In this document: piece after piece, positions 1 through 5,402 of the stretch
How the letters are laid out: each line of letters starts with the position of its first letter
Numbering within the stretch: position 1 is the stretch's first letter
Assembly (NCBI GenBank): GCA_031266115.1
Contig: JAISBQ010000280.1
Span: forward strand, 1 to 10,504
DNA length: 10,504 nt
Direction of reading: 5' to 3'
Origin: Bifidobacteriaceae bacterium
GTDB taxonomy: Bacteria; Actinomycetota; Actinomycetes; Actinomycetales; WQXJ01
Translations under genes and position numbers: made by a program
The notes under the pieces: model-generated
The model's database searches: none
What the model was told of the DNA's origin: nothing
The model's input: the letters and a program-made list of their open reading frames with translations, nothing else

Positions 1-426
1 CCGGCGGACGGTGAACAGCGGCGAACACTGGTGGTGGCCGTAGGTGATCTGCGCCACCCAGACGAGGTCGCCCGATTGGACGTCGCTGCGTGCCGACCAG
101 CGGTGGGGGAGAGCCTCGATTCGCTCAATGTGGCGCCATGGGATCACGCGGGTTGTCGCCAACCCCACCACGACGAGCCCCTGGCGCGTGGCGATGTAGC
201 CGAGCCGCACGGAGTGCGCCGCCAACAGCCCGAACCCGCCGAGGGCGGCGCAACCCATCACAACACGGGTGCCGGATTGGCCAGCGGTGAGGAGGGATAT
301 TGCCGCAAGTACCGCACCCATCAGCCAGATCCCAGTAAACACGGACCGCGTCAAGGCGAAGCGTCCCACCGGGCGCATGGCGTTCGGAGTGCGGCCCGGC
401 AGGCGGTGAGGTGGTGATCTGAACAT
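1..426 (-). CDS. Membrane protein with bacterial PH-like domain (3' end cut by window)
   Basis: The minus-strand frame is open from ATG at 426 to the window edge (142 codons seen, no stop), so the C-terminus is missing. A GGGAG ribosome binding site lies 7 nt before this ATG. An in-frame ATG at residue 17 (MRPVGRF) is an alternative start without such a clear site. A basic N-terminus precedes two hydrophobic stretches, about residues 28-48 (SVFTGIWLMGAVLAAISLLTA) and 54-73, with a short loop between, which fits a two-pass membrane hairpin. It is followed by TRQGLVVVG...RVIPWRHIERIEA (about 80-105), the pattern of small actinobacterial proteins with a bacterial PH domain (the bPH_6, CFP-6-like group). 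Their role is not well defined; they are membrane-bound with a cytoplasmic PH-like fold. It lies downstream of dcd and the unknown gene on the same strand, but 226 nt apart, so it probably has its own promoter. The family call is inferred from pattern only. Confidence 0.7.
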   Translation of the reverse strand, partial: MFRSPPHRLPGRTPNAMRPVGRFALTRSVFTGIWLMGAVLAAISLLTAGQSGTRVVMGCAALGGFGLLAAHSVRLGYIATRQGLVVVGLATTRVIPWRHIERIEALPHRWSARSDVQSGDLVWVAQITYGHHQCSPLFTVRR

Positions 427-459
427 GCGCGGACTCCCGGCGGTGTCATGAAACGCGGA

Positions 460-589
460 CGGGTGGGGAATGGAACGAATCCCAAGGTCCCCACCCGCCG
501 CTGGTGCGAACCGGACGCCCCGAAACGTCCGTGCCCGCTTACCCAGAGTGGCACGCGGGGTTCGGGTGGGGGCGTCGTGACCCCGCGTG
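460..589. other. Cluster of three stem-loops in intergenic gap
   Basis: The 226-nt gap between the two minus-strand genes holds three inverted repeats. The first has perfect 10-bp arms, CGGGTGGGGA (460-469) and TCCCCACCCG (488-497), with an 18-nt loop. The second has 6-bp arms, CGGACG (512-517) and CGTCCG (526-531), with an 8-nt loop. The third has perfect 10-bp arms, CACGCGGGGT (552-561) and ACCCCGCGTG (580-589), again with an 18-nt loop. The loop of the third contains CGGGTGGGGG (563-572), nearly the same as the left arm of the first, so the segment at 488-497 could pair with either. None of the stems is followed by a T-tract on either strand, so a classical intrinsic terminator is not evident. 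It may be a structured leader of the PH-domain gene, a transcript end for the upstream operon, or a small RNA. Confidence 0.45.
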
Positions 590-652
590 GCTCACCAGGC
601 GATACGGCCACCAGGAGCCTCAGCCCCGCGGGCAGCTCATGGCGTGGCCCAG

Positions 653-1690
653 CTACACGTCCGCCGGGTCCACGGGGAACCCATCGGCGTCGAGGATCTC
701 GATTCCTGTCGCCGAGTAGACCGCCAATGCGAGGCGCCCCAGCGTCCTGGCCGCAGCTGCTCGCTCGGCCCGCTGCGCCCGGCTCGGGAACTCCACCAAC
801 CGGTCGTCGGGATTCGCAGGATCCCATCGCAACGCGTAGGCGACGACACCGAGCTCGGTCCACGCCACGGTGCGCAGCGCCGGCGGGGCCCCGCCCCCGC
901 AGACCTCAAGCCATGCGGTTCCCGCGGCACCGAAATCGGCGACCACCGCATATCGATCCAGGACAGGGTTGCGGCTCAGCGCCGCAGCGTCGTGGGCGTC
1001 GGCCTCGCTGTGCAGGATACGGCGACCGGCATCGGACAGGGCATTCGAGGCGTGCACTGGCCATGGTGAGATCGCTCGCACCTGGTCCGCGTGCGCCCCA
1101 ACGGTTCGGGTCTCGGCGCCGGCCGGACCGTTCCAGGCGTGGGTGTCCATCGCGAGACGGAACTCCGGGGCGACGGACCGCACCACGGTGAGCGCGGCGT
1201 CCGGCTCAAGCCACAGGTTGGAGTAGACGGTCAGGTCAATGGCGGCGTCGGCCCGAGGGATGAGCACCATGCCCCAATGGTCGAGCCGCACGGCTCCACC
1301 CAGCCGTCGCGCGGCGGCCAGCAGCCAATCCACCACGCGCGCCTCTTCCCGGATGGGCAACGCGTCGGGGAAGGCGCGAGCGATCCCCGACGGATCGGAT
1401 GCCCCAGGAAAGGGCGGGTCACCCCGCTCGCGCAGCGTGGTCGCCACGAATGCGCGCGGCAAGCCGGGCGGGAACCCGATCTGCGTGCTCAACTCATCCG
1501 TCAGCCGGAACGGGCCGTCGAGCCCGGAGTACTTGGAGACAACCAGCCCGCCGGCATCGTCCTTCCGGCAGGCTCGCCATCGGGTCTCGGCGAGAATCCG
1601 AACCTCGGCGGCCGTGACATCAGCGGGGACCGCAAGGACGTGATGCCCAGGGATGCCCTCGGGCTGTAAGACGGGGTCAGGCGAGATCAC
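653..1690 (-). CDS. Conserved-looking protein of unknown function, coupled to dcd
   Basis: This frame encodes 345 aa from a GTG at 1690 that overlaps the dcd stop as GTGA, with GGAGG a few bases upstream; this implies translational coupling. An in-frame ATG at 1720 (MAELLSGGGR) would add 10 residues and overlap dcd by 34 nt, and is the second choice. I do not recognise a named domain. The protein looks soluble, with no signal peptide or membrane segment. Visible landmarks are an N-terminal PEGIPGHHVLAVP, a central segment rich in Trp, Asp and Arg (LDHWGMVLIPRADAAIDLTVYSNLWLEP is one part, about residues 190-217), an FRLAMDTHAW segment, and an Ala/Arg-rich helix near the C-terminus (RAQRAERAAAARTLGRLALAVYS) ending DGFPVDPADV. 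The gene follows dcd in the same operon, but that alone does not reveal its job. The reading frame is well supported by codon bias and coupling; the function is open. Confidence 0.8.
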   Translation of the reverse strand: MISPDPVLQPEGIPGHHVLAVPADVTAAEVRILAETRWRACRKDDAGGLVVSKYSGLDGPFRLTDELSTQIGFPPGLPRAFVATTLRERGDPPFPGASDPSGIARAFPDALPIREEARVVDWLLAAARRLGGAVRLDHWGMVLIPRADAAIDLTVYSNLWLEPDAALTVVRSVAPEFRLAMDTHAWNGPAGAETRTVGAHADQVRAISPWPVHASNALSDAGRRILHSEADAHDAAALSRNPVLDRYAVVADFGAAGTAWLEVCGGGAPPALRTVAWTELGVVAYALRWDPANPDDRLVEFPSRAQRAERAAAARTLGRLALAVYSATGIEILDADGFPVDPADV

Positions 1691-2265
1691 CCGACCTCCG
1701 CCCGATAGAAGTTCTGCCATGACCGGGACGGTGTGGGGCCTCGCTGCCCCTGATACCGCGAGCCCGCCGCGCCCGTTCCGTACGGCATGGCCGCCGGCGT
1801 GGACAGGCGGAAGAAGCACATCTGACCGATCTTCATTCCCGGCCACAGCTTGATGGGAAGCGTGGCGACGTTCGACAGCTCGAGCGTGACGTGCCCGGTG
1901 AAACCGGGGTCGATGAACCCCGCCGTCGAGTGGGTCAGCAATCCCAACCGGCCGAGAGAAGACTTGCCTTCGAGGCGCGCGGCGATGCTGTCTGGCAACG
2001 TCACGGTCTCCAACGTGGATCCGAGCGCGAACTCGCCCGGATGCAGGATGAACGGCTCGTCGCCCACGGTCTCCACCAGACGCGTGAGGTCGCACTGTTC
2101 TTGTGCGGGATCGATCACGGCGTACTTGTGGTTGTCGAACAGCCGGAAATAGCGGTCGAGACGGACATCGATGCTCGACGGCTGGACCATCGCGGGCTCG
2201 TAGGGCTCAAAGCAGACGTGCCCGGCGTCGATCTCGGCGAGGATGTCGCGGTCGGAAAGAAGCAC
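1687..2265 (-). CDS. dcd: dCTP deaminase, probably bifunctional dCTP deaminase/dUTPase
   Basis: The 192-aa product matches the usual length of actinobacterial Dcd. The enzyme deaminates dCTP to dUTP in the cytoplasm; bifunctional members also hydrolyse dUTP to dUMP, feeding thymidylate synthesis and keeping uracil out of DNA. Landmarks are the N-terminal MLLSDRDI, QPSSIDVRL (about 28-36), HPGEFALGSTLE (75-86), the active-site GKSSLGRLG (100-108), HSTAGFIDPGFTGHVTLEL (112-130) with D119 and the proposed catalytic E129, and the C-terminal SRSWQNFY. The THSTAGFIDPGF form, with Ala at 115, agrees with the bifunctional M. tuberculosis enzyme, in which S102, A115 and D119 are known sites and fall at the same numbers here. 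The start is a GTG with no Shine-Dalgarno sequence and a TANNNT box 6 nt upstream, which fits a leaderless transcript. It overlaps the next gene by 4 nt (GTGA). Bifunctionality is inferred; the family call is secure. Confidence 0.97.
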   Translation of the reverse strand: MLLSDRDILAEIDAGHVCFEPYEPAMVQPSSIDVRLDRYFRLFDNHKYAVIDPAQEQCDLTRLVETVGDEPFILHPGEFALGSTLETVTLPDSIAARLEGKSSLGRLGLLTHSTAGFIDPGFTGHVTLELSNVATLPIKLWPGMKIGQMCFFRLSTPAAMPYGTGAAGSRYQGQRGPTPSRSWQNFYRAEVG

Positions 2266-2271
2266 GAGAAC

Positions 2272-2277
2272 ACGCTA
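2272..2277 (-). promoter_or_regulatory. Candidate -10 box for leaderless dcd transcript
   Basis: On the minus strand TAGCGT (TANNNT) ends 6 nt before the GTG start of dcd, so transcription would begin at or next to the start codon. No purine-rich ribosome binding site occurs between box and start. No clear -35 box is seen at 16-19 nt, which is common for actinobacterial leaderless promoters. Confidence 0.5.
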
Positions 2278-2492
2278 GCCGAAGGCCTTGGGGATGGTCT
2301 GGAACACCGGCCCCTGCGCACGCGTTCGTGTCATCGGTGGGATCGGGTGTCGTCCGCGGCTGGTGGGGCCGTCATCGTCGGCGGTGCCGCGATCACAAGG
2401 CGACCGCGATGCGGGATCTCGGATGCCGTCACCGGCGTGCGCGGTGTGGCGATTGTCCGGCACAATGCGGTGCGGCAACCGAGCACCCAAAC

Positions 2493-2500
2493 AAGGAGGT
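2493..2500 (+). promoter_or_regulatory. Strong ribosome binding site of the aldose epimerase gene
   Basis: AAGGAGGT is an almost perfect anti-16S match and lies 6 nt before the ATG at 2507. It fixes the start: the frame is open upstream to 2288, but the translated upstream stretch has no ribosome binding site and an unlikely composition. The rest of the 241-nt divergent gap with dcd shows no clear -35/-10 pair for this gene; a CACAAT hexamer at 2461-2466 is a weak -10 candidate. Confidence 0.8.
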
Positions 2501-2506
2501 CTTGGC

Positions 2507-3433
2507 ATGGTGGCAGCGAATAACGTGTTGGTGTTGGGGAGTGAACGCTGGCGGATCGGCGTCTTACCGGATGTGGGCGCCTCGTTGGCGTTCGGACAGA
2601 TCGCCGACGATGACGGCTGGGTGGATCTCCTGCGTCCCACGCCTATCGAGGCGCGCGCCCAGTCAATGGACTGCTCGTCGTATGTTCTGGCGCCGTGGTC
2701 CAATCGGGTTCGAGACGGGCTGCTGCGGTTCGAGGGCCGGACGTGGCAGTTGCGCAAGAACGAAGCGCAGATCAACGCGATCCACGGCACGGCGATGGAA
2801 TTCTCGTGGCGGGTGGCGTCCTACGATTCGTCGCAATGCACGCTCGAGTTCGATTCCGCGAGCGTGGTGGGCGCGAACTTCCCGTGGACGTTCCTCGCGA
2901 CTGTCCGCTACGCGGTGGCCCGAGGGACCTTCCGGATCACGACGACGTTGCTGAACACCTCATCGGAGGCCTTCCCTGGGGGGTTCGGCCACCATCCCTA
3001 CTTCCAGCGCACGCTGGGCGGCGCCTCGGATGAGGTTCGCGTCCAGATCCCAGCCTCGGCCGCGTTCAAGCTGCACAACTGCCTGCCAGACGGCCCTCCC
3101 GTGGCGCTGGAGCCACGCCTGGATTTCCGGGACATGCGACCGCTTGGCACCGAGTTCATCGACGACAACCTGACCAGCCGCGACGCCTCCGTCCCCATCC
3201 GACTGTTGTATCCACGCTCGCGACGCGAAATCCATATGGTTGCCGACCCGCTGTTCAGCTCCGTGATTCTCTATGTCCCGCAGAACGGCGCCGGGTTCTT
3301 TGCGGTGGAGCCCGTCACCAATGCCAACGACGGCTTCTCTCTCTACGAGCGTGGGGTGCCAAACTCGGGCGTCTTCGTCTTGGAATCCGGCGAGGAACGC
3401 ACGGCCACGTTCACGCTGGAGGTTGTGGCGTAG
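2507..3433 (+). CDS. Aldose 1-epimerase (mutarotase) family protein, GalM-like
   Basis: The 308-aa cytoplasmic protein belongs to the galactose mutarotase-like superfamily, which interconverts alpha and beta anomers of aldoses (or, in some branches, hexose-6-phosphates). The sequence shows APWSNRVRDG (62-71), matching the family's P-x-x-N-R-[IV] substrate-site motif; INAIHG with H93; GFGHHPYF (159-166) with H163, matching the conserved second histidine; and FFAVEPVTNAND with E268, in the position of the family's catalytic glutamate. The C-terminal ESGEERTATFTLEV matches the usual last strands. All expected catalytic residues are therefore present. The length is normal for a single-domain epimerase. 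The gene stands alone: it is divergent from dcd and followed by about 800 nt without a gene, so no pathway partner reveals its sugar. Assignment to the family is firm; specificity for galactose or glucose is not shown. Confidence 0.9.
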   Translation: MVAANNVLVLGSERWRIGVLPDVGASLAFGQIADDDGWVDLLRPTPIEARAQSMDCSSYVLAPWSNRVRDGLLRFEGRTWQLRKNEAQINAIHGTAMEFSWRVASYDSSQCTLEFDSASVVGANFPWTFLATVRYAVARGTFRITTTLLNTSSEAFPGGFGHHPYFQRTLGGASDEVRVQIPASAAFKLHNCLPDGPPVALEPRLDFRDMRPLGTEFIDDNLTSRDASVPIRLLYPRSRREIHMVADPLFSSVILYVPQNGAGFFAVEPVTNANDGFSLYERGVPNSGVFVLESGEERTATFTLEVVA

Positions 3434-3469
3434 GGCCGCTGCGGCGGGATGGGTCGGCACCTCTCGGCG

Positions 3470-3600
3470 GGTTTGATCTGGCCTGGTGGGTCTGGCTGGT
3501 CTGGTGGGTGTGGTGGGTGTGTCGGCGGGTTTGGCGTGGCGGGTCGTGGTCTGGCGGGTGCGATTTGGCCTGACGGGCTGGCGGGTTGTGGCGGCGGGCG
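3470..3600 (+). repeat. G/T-skewed low-complexity tract
   Basis: The plus strand here consists almost wholly of G and T with few A or C, built from irregular units such as GGTGGGTGTG, TCTGGCTGG and GGCGGGTTTG. There are many GG and GGG runs; the GGG runs are separated by 6-11 nt, so any G-quadruplex would need long loops or two-tetrad stacking. It begins about 40 nt after the aldose epimerase stop. The composition differs sharply from the coding regions on either side. Confidence 0.6.
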
Positions 3601-3661
3601 GTCAACCCTGGCCAACCTGCGGGTGGCGGCCTGGCTTGTCTTGGGTGGTGTGCGGTGGCAT

Positions 3662-3823
3662 CGAGATTGCGGAATACCAGGTCCCAGCACCCTGGCAGGG
3701 AAACGAGATTGCGGAATTCCAGGCTTCCACGGCCCATCAGGCCCGTTGTGCGGCGTCGGAACCTGGTATTCGTCAATCTCGATCTGCAGGCACCACCGCA
3801 GAGCCTGGTATTCGTCAATCTCG
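3662..3823. repeat. Symmetric array of four 20-bp repeats, two direct and two inverted
   Basis: Copy 1 (3662-3681) is CGAGATTGCGGAATACCAGG and copy 2 (3704-3723) differs from it at one base. Copies 3 (3762-3781) and 4 (3804-3823) are the reverse complement, reading CCTGGTATTCGTCAATCTCG, identical to each other and two bases from copy 1 when inverted. Both pairs are offset by exactly 42 bp (20-bp repeat plus 22-bp spacer), and 38 bp separate the two halves. Spacer sequences are unrelated. A fragment TTGCGGAAATTCC (3831-3843) may be a decayed fifth copy. A transcript could fold copies 1-2 against 3-4 into a long hairpin. The layout resembles paired palindromic intergenic elements of the REP/BIME kind; other explanations are a multi-site protein-binding array or the ends of a decayed element. 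Confidence 0.85.
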
Positions 3824-3979
3824 ATGCCCCTTGCGGAAATTCCGTCGGCCATCGAGGCGGCGGGCCGGTGCTGGCCCCCAACCTCAATGGCGCCCCTGCC
3901 TCCTTCGGGTCTTCGTGGCCGAGCGAAAGCTGGATAGGACATGACAACAGTCACCAGGCCCTGGGGTTTCTGCGCCAGA

Positions 3980-4028
3980 TTTCAGGTTTGAGGGCCGAAA
4001 AGACCTGTTTGGGCCCTCAAATGTGAAA
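3980..4028. repeat. Long imperfect inverted repeat
   Basis: The arms at 3980-3996 and 4012-4028 pair over TTTGAGGGCC/GGCCCTCAAA (10 bp), then a G-T and a G-G position, then TTTCA/TGAAA (5 bp), around a 15-nt loop. Inside it, CAGGT (3983-3987) and ACCTG (4003-4007) could form a competing smaller hairpin. There is no T-tract after the arms, so it is not a textbook intrinsic terminator. It may end transcription from either side, or be another dispersed palindromic element next to the 20-bp repeats. Confidence 0.6.
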
Positions 4029-4153
4029 CTCGACGATGGCGGTGCCTGGGGTGGTACCGGATTCCGGGCTGGCGGCGCGGGTGGCTCGTGGTTGGGGTGA
4101 CGCTGGTGACAGGGTTGGCGCCACGGCGCCCGAGCGCCTTTCCGACCGCGAGG

Positions 4154-4182
4154 TGGACCTGTCACAGCAAACGCCATATGCT
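4154..4182 (+). promoter_or_regulatory. Candidate promoter for tRNA-Gly
   Basis: TGGACC (4154-4159) and TATGCT (4177-4182) are spaced by 17 nt, resembling a housekeeping sigma-70-type -35/-10 pair. Transcription would start near 4189, giving a leader of about 40 nt before the tRNA. Support is by motif only. Confidence 0.5.
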
Positions 4183-4229
4183 GTGGGCTCGTCGCCGGCC
4201 CGCCACGGGGTGGGCTGCCGGGGTGACAC

Positions 4230-4300
4230 GCGGGTGTAGTTCAATGGTAGAACATCAGCTTCCCAAGCTGACAGCGCGAGTTCGATTCTCGTCACCCGCT
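4230..4300 (+). tRNA. tRNA-Gly, anticodon CCC
   Basis: The 71-nt sequence folds as a full cloverleaf. The acceptor stem is GCGGGTG/CACCCGC (7 bp), the D stem GTTC/GAAC, and the anticodon stem TCAGC/GCTGA with loop TTCCCAA, so the anticodon CCC is at 4262-4264 and reads GGG. The T stem is GCGAG/CTCGT with one G-T pair and loop TTCGATT. The discriminator base is T at 4300. CCA is not encoded, as is common in actinobacteria. Length and T discriminator suit glycine tRNA. Confidence 0.97.
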
Positions 4301-4316
4301 CCCCTGGGGATTCGAT

Positions 4317-4331
4317 GCGATGCCGCATCGC
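4317..4331 (+). terminator. Small hairpin after tRNA-Gly, possible transcript end
   Basis: GCGATG-CCG-CATCGC forms a 6-bp stem with a 3-nt loop, 16 nt after the tRNA. A short CCCC/GGGG palindrome (4301-4309) lies between. There is no T-tract, so this is a weak terminator candidate; it could equally be a processing signal or chance. Confidence 0.25.
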
Positions 4332-4451
4332 GGCAACCGAGTGGTGGCGGGAGAGTGTGTCTGTCCGCTCGGTGCGCCCGCCGAGGCCGGCGCGACGTGG
4401 CGGACCGGGTGCGATTCCCAGCCATCGAAGACCGGAATCGAGGAGGTCGCC

Positions 4452-5246
4452 GTGACCCACACACCTGAGGCGCACCTCGCACACGCGGCCGAGAACGCCC
4501 GGTGGACAGGCGAGCGTTGCGACGCAGTGGCCGCCGTGGTCCGCCTGAGGCTTCCATCGGGGCTGATGGGGATGGACTACGGGTGCGGCTCGGGGCATGT
4601 CGGGCTGCGGATCGCCGACCATTTCGCTTCCATGGACCTGGTTGACATATCCGCCGAGGTGATCGCCTCGCTGGCGGACGAGGTCGCCGGCCGCCCGTCG
4701 TTGCGGGCGTACACCCTTGACCTGACTCGCGATGAGCCACCCCGCCAGGTGGATTGCGTCATCGCGTCGATGTCGTTCCACCACGTGAGTGACACGGACC
4801 GGTTGCTCGATGGGTTGGCTCGAACCGTCAGATCGGGCGGCTGTCTGATGGTGGTCGATATGGATGCCGACAACGGCGAGTTCCATGCCGCCAAACATGA
4901 CTTTGACGGCCATGACGGCTTCGACCGGAGCGCTCTCGCGCACCGAATCGCGGCGCATGGCTTCGATGTTACGGAAGTGTGCGACGTGTGGTCTGGACAA
5001 CGTTGGTCCGCAGACACGCTGGTCGAATACTCGGCGTTCATGATCATGGCGCGCCGCCTCGAGAATACCGGCGAAGGCATCTCGGAGATGGCCTCATGTG
5101 TCGGCTTGGCCGAGCCCATCATGATGGAACAACAGCCGAGGCATTCAACGACATCCAACGACGTCTATCGTGATGGAACAGCCGACCCGCGCGGCGCGGT
5201 GTGTGCTCCAGGCACTGCGCCCCTCGCGTACCACTCGCGGTGGTAG
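4452..5246 (+). CDS. Class I SAM-dependent methyltransferase
   Basis: The 264-aa protein starts at a GTG with AGGAGG 5 nt upstream; the frame is open further back to 4320 but lacks such a site there. Motif I is MDYGCGSGHVGL (41-52), the SAM-binding glycine loop. The acidic residue ending the second strand lies in DLVDIS (62-67), motif II/III in LDLTRDE (89-95), and motif IV in DCVIASMSFHHV (101-112). SGGCLMVVDMD (128-138) gives the next strand. This is the usual small-molecule methyltransferase (Methyltransf_11/25-like) core, cytoplasmic, with unknown acceptor. The core is complete at MIMARRLE (about 204). The last 60 residues, up to the stop at 5246, are Thr/Pro/Met-rich with no recognisable fold and look like readthrough into an intergenic stretch, so an ancestral stop may have been lost. 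The downstream esterase gene is 156 nt away and probably independently expressed. Confidence 0.85.
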   Translation: MTHTPEAHLAHAAENARWTGERCDAVAAVVRLRLPSGLMGMDYGCGSGHVGLRIADHFASMDLVDISAEVIASLADEVAGRPSLRAYTLDLTRDEPPRQVDCVIASMSFHHVSDTDRLLDGLARTVRSGGCLMVVDMDADNGEFHAAKHDFDGHDGFDRSALAHRIAAHGFDVTEVCDVWSGQRWSADTLVEYSAFMIMARRLENTGEGISEMASCVGLAEPIMMEQQPRHSTTSNDVYRDGTADPRGAVCAPGTAPLAYHSRW

Positions 5247-5378
5247 CAACGCCAGTGCCTTCCAAGGGCCACCTCGGGCCGGTTCACTAGGCCACTGTCT
5301 GCTTCCGGGAGGTTTGACACGAGGTTGGTGTGGCTGGCGCGCCATCGTCCTCGCTCCAGGCGGCGGCGATCGTCCCAT

Positions 5379-5390
5379 CTCAACGTTGAG
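5379..5390. promoter_or_regulatory. Perfect 12-bp palindrome overlapping the esterase gene's ribosome binding site
   Basis: CTCAACGTTGAG is identical to its reverse complement and ends inside the GAGGAG ribosome binding site (5388-5393) of the giant esterase gene. A central CG with A/T-rich flanks is typical of LacI-family operators, which often control polysaccharide-use genes in actinobacteria. A protein bound here would block early transcription or translation. A TTGACA hexamer at 5314-5319 could be a -35 box, but no -10 follows at normal spacing. The regulator is not in the window. Confidence 0.4.
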
Positions 5391-5402
5391 GAGCTACTTG
5401 CC

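Larger units (their letters stand above)
3434..4229. other. Gene-poor interval between aldose epimerase and tRNA-Gly
   Basis: About 800 nt without a credible gene. Several frames stay open because of high GC, but their translations are low-complexity Gly/Trp or Pro/His runs that cross the repeats in all frames and have no good ribosome binding site. The contents are, in order: a G/T-skewed tract (about 3470-3600), a four-copy repeat array (3662-3823), a short hairpin GGGCC-ggtgct-GGCCC (3862-3877), a long palindrome (3980-4028) and a candidate tRNA promoter (4154-4182). In 4029-4153 nothing specific is seen. Confidence 0.7.

Noticed and set aside
427..652. Signal recognition particle RNA, tRNA or 6C RNA in the gap
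   Set aside because: The conserved SRP loop motif (GGAAG...AGCA) is absent, no cloverleaf forms, and only one loop is C-rich, whereas the 6C motif needs two.
448..1191. Long plus-strand open frames opposite the unknown gene and dcd (also 587-1069, 1091-1669, 1891-2523)
   Set aside because: They are antisense shadows of two well-supported minus-strand genes, with Arg/Pro-rich translations and no ribosome binding sites; high GC keeps such frames open.
1721..2095. N-terminal extension of the unknown gene back to 2095
   Set aside because: The extension lies wholly inside dcd in another frame and reads as Arg/His-rich shadow sequence; the GTGA overlap with a ribosome binding site gives a better start at 1690.
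3662..3823. CRISPR array
   Set aside because: Only four copies, split into two direct and two inverted, with 20-22 bp units and no cas genes; a CRISPR array has all repeats in one orientation.
3411..4026. Several open frames across the repeat interval on both strands
   Set aside because: Translations are Gly/Trp- or Pro/His-rich and follow the DNA repeats in every frame (RNTR/RNSR or VFVNLD echoes); there is no ribosome binding site or domain.
5314..5319. TTGACA as a -35 box for the esterase gene
   Set aside because: No acceptable -10 hexamer occurs 16-19 nt downstream, so a promoter cannot be claimed; it is noted only as a possibility.
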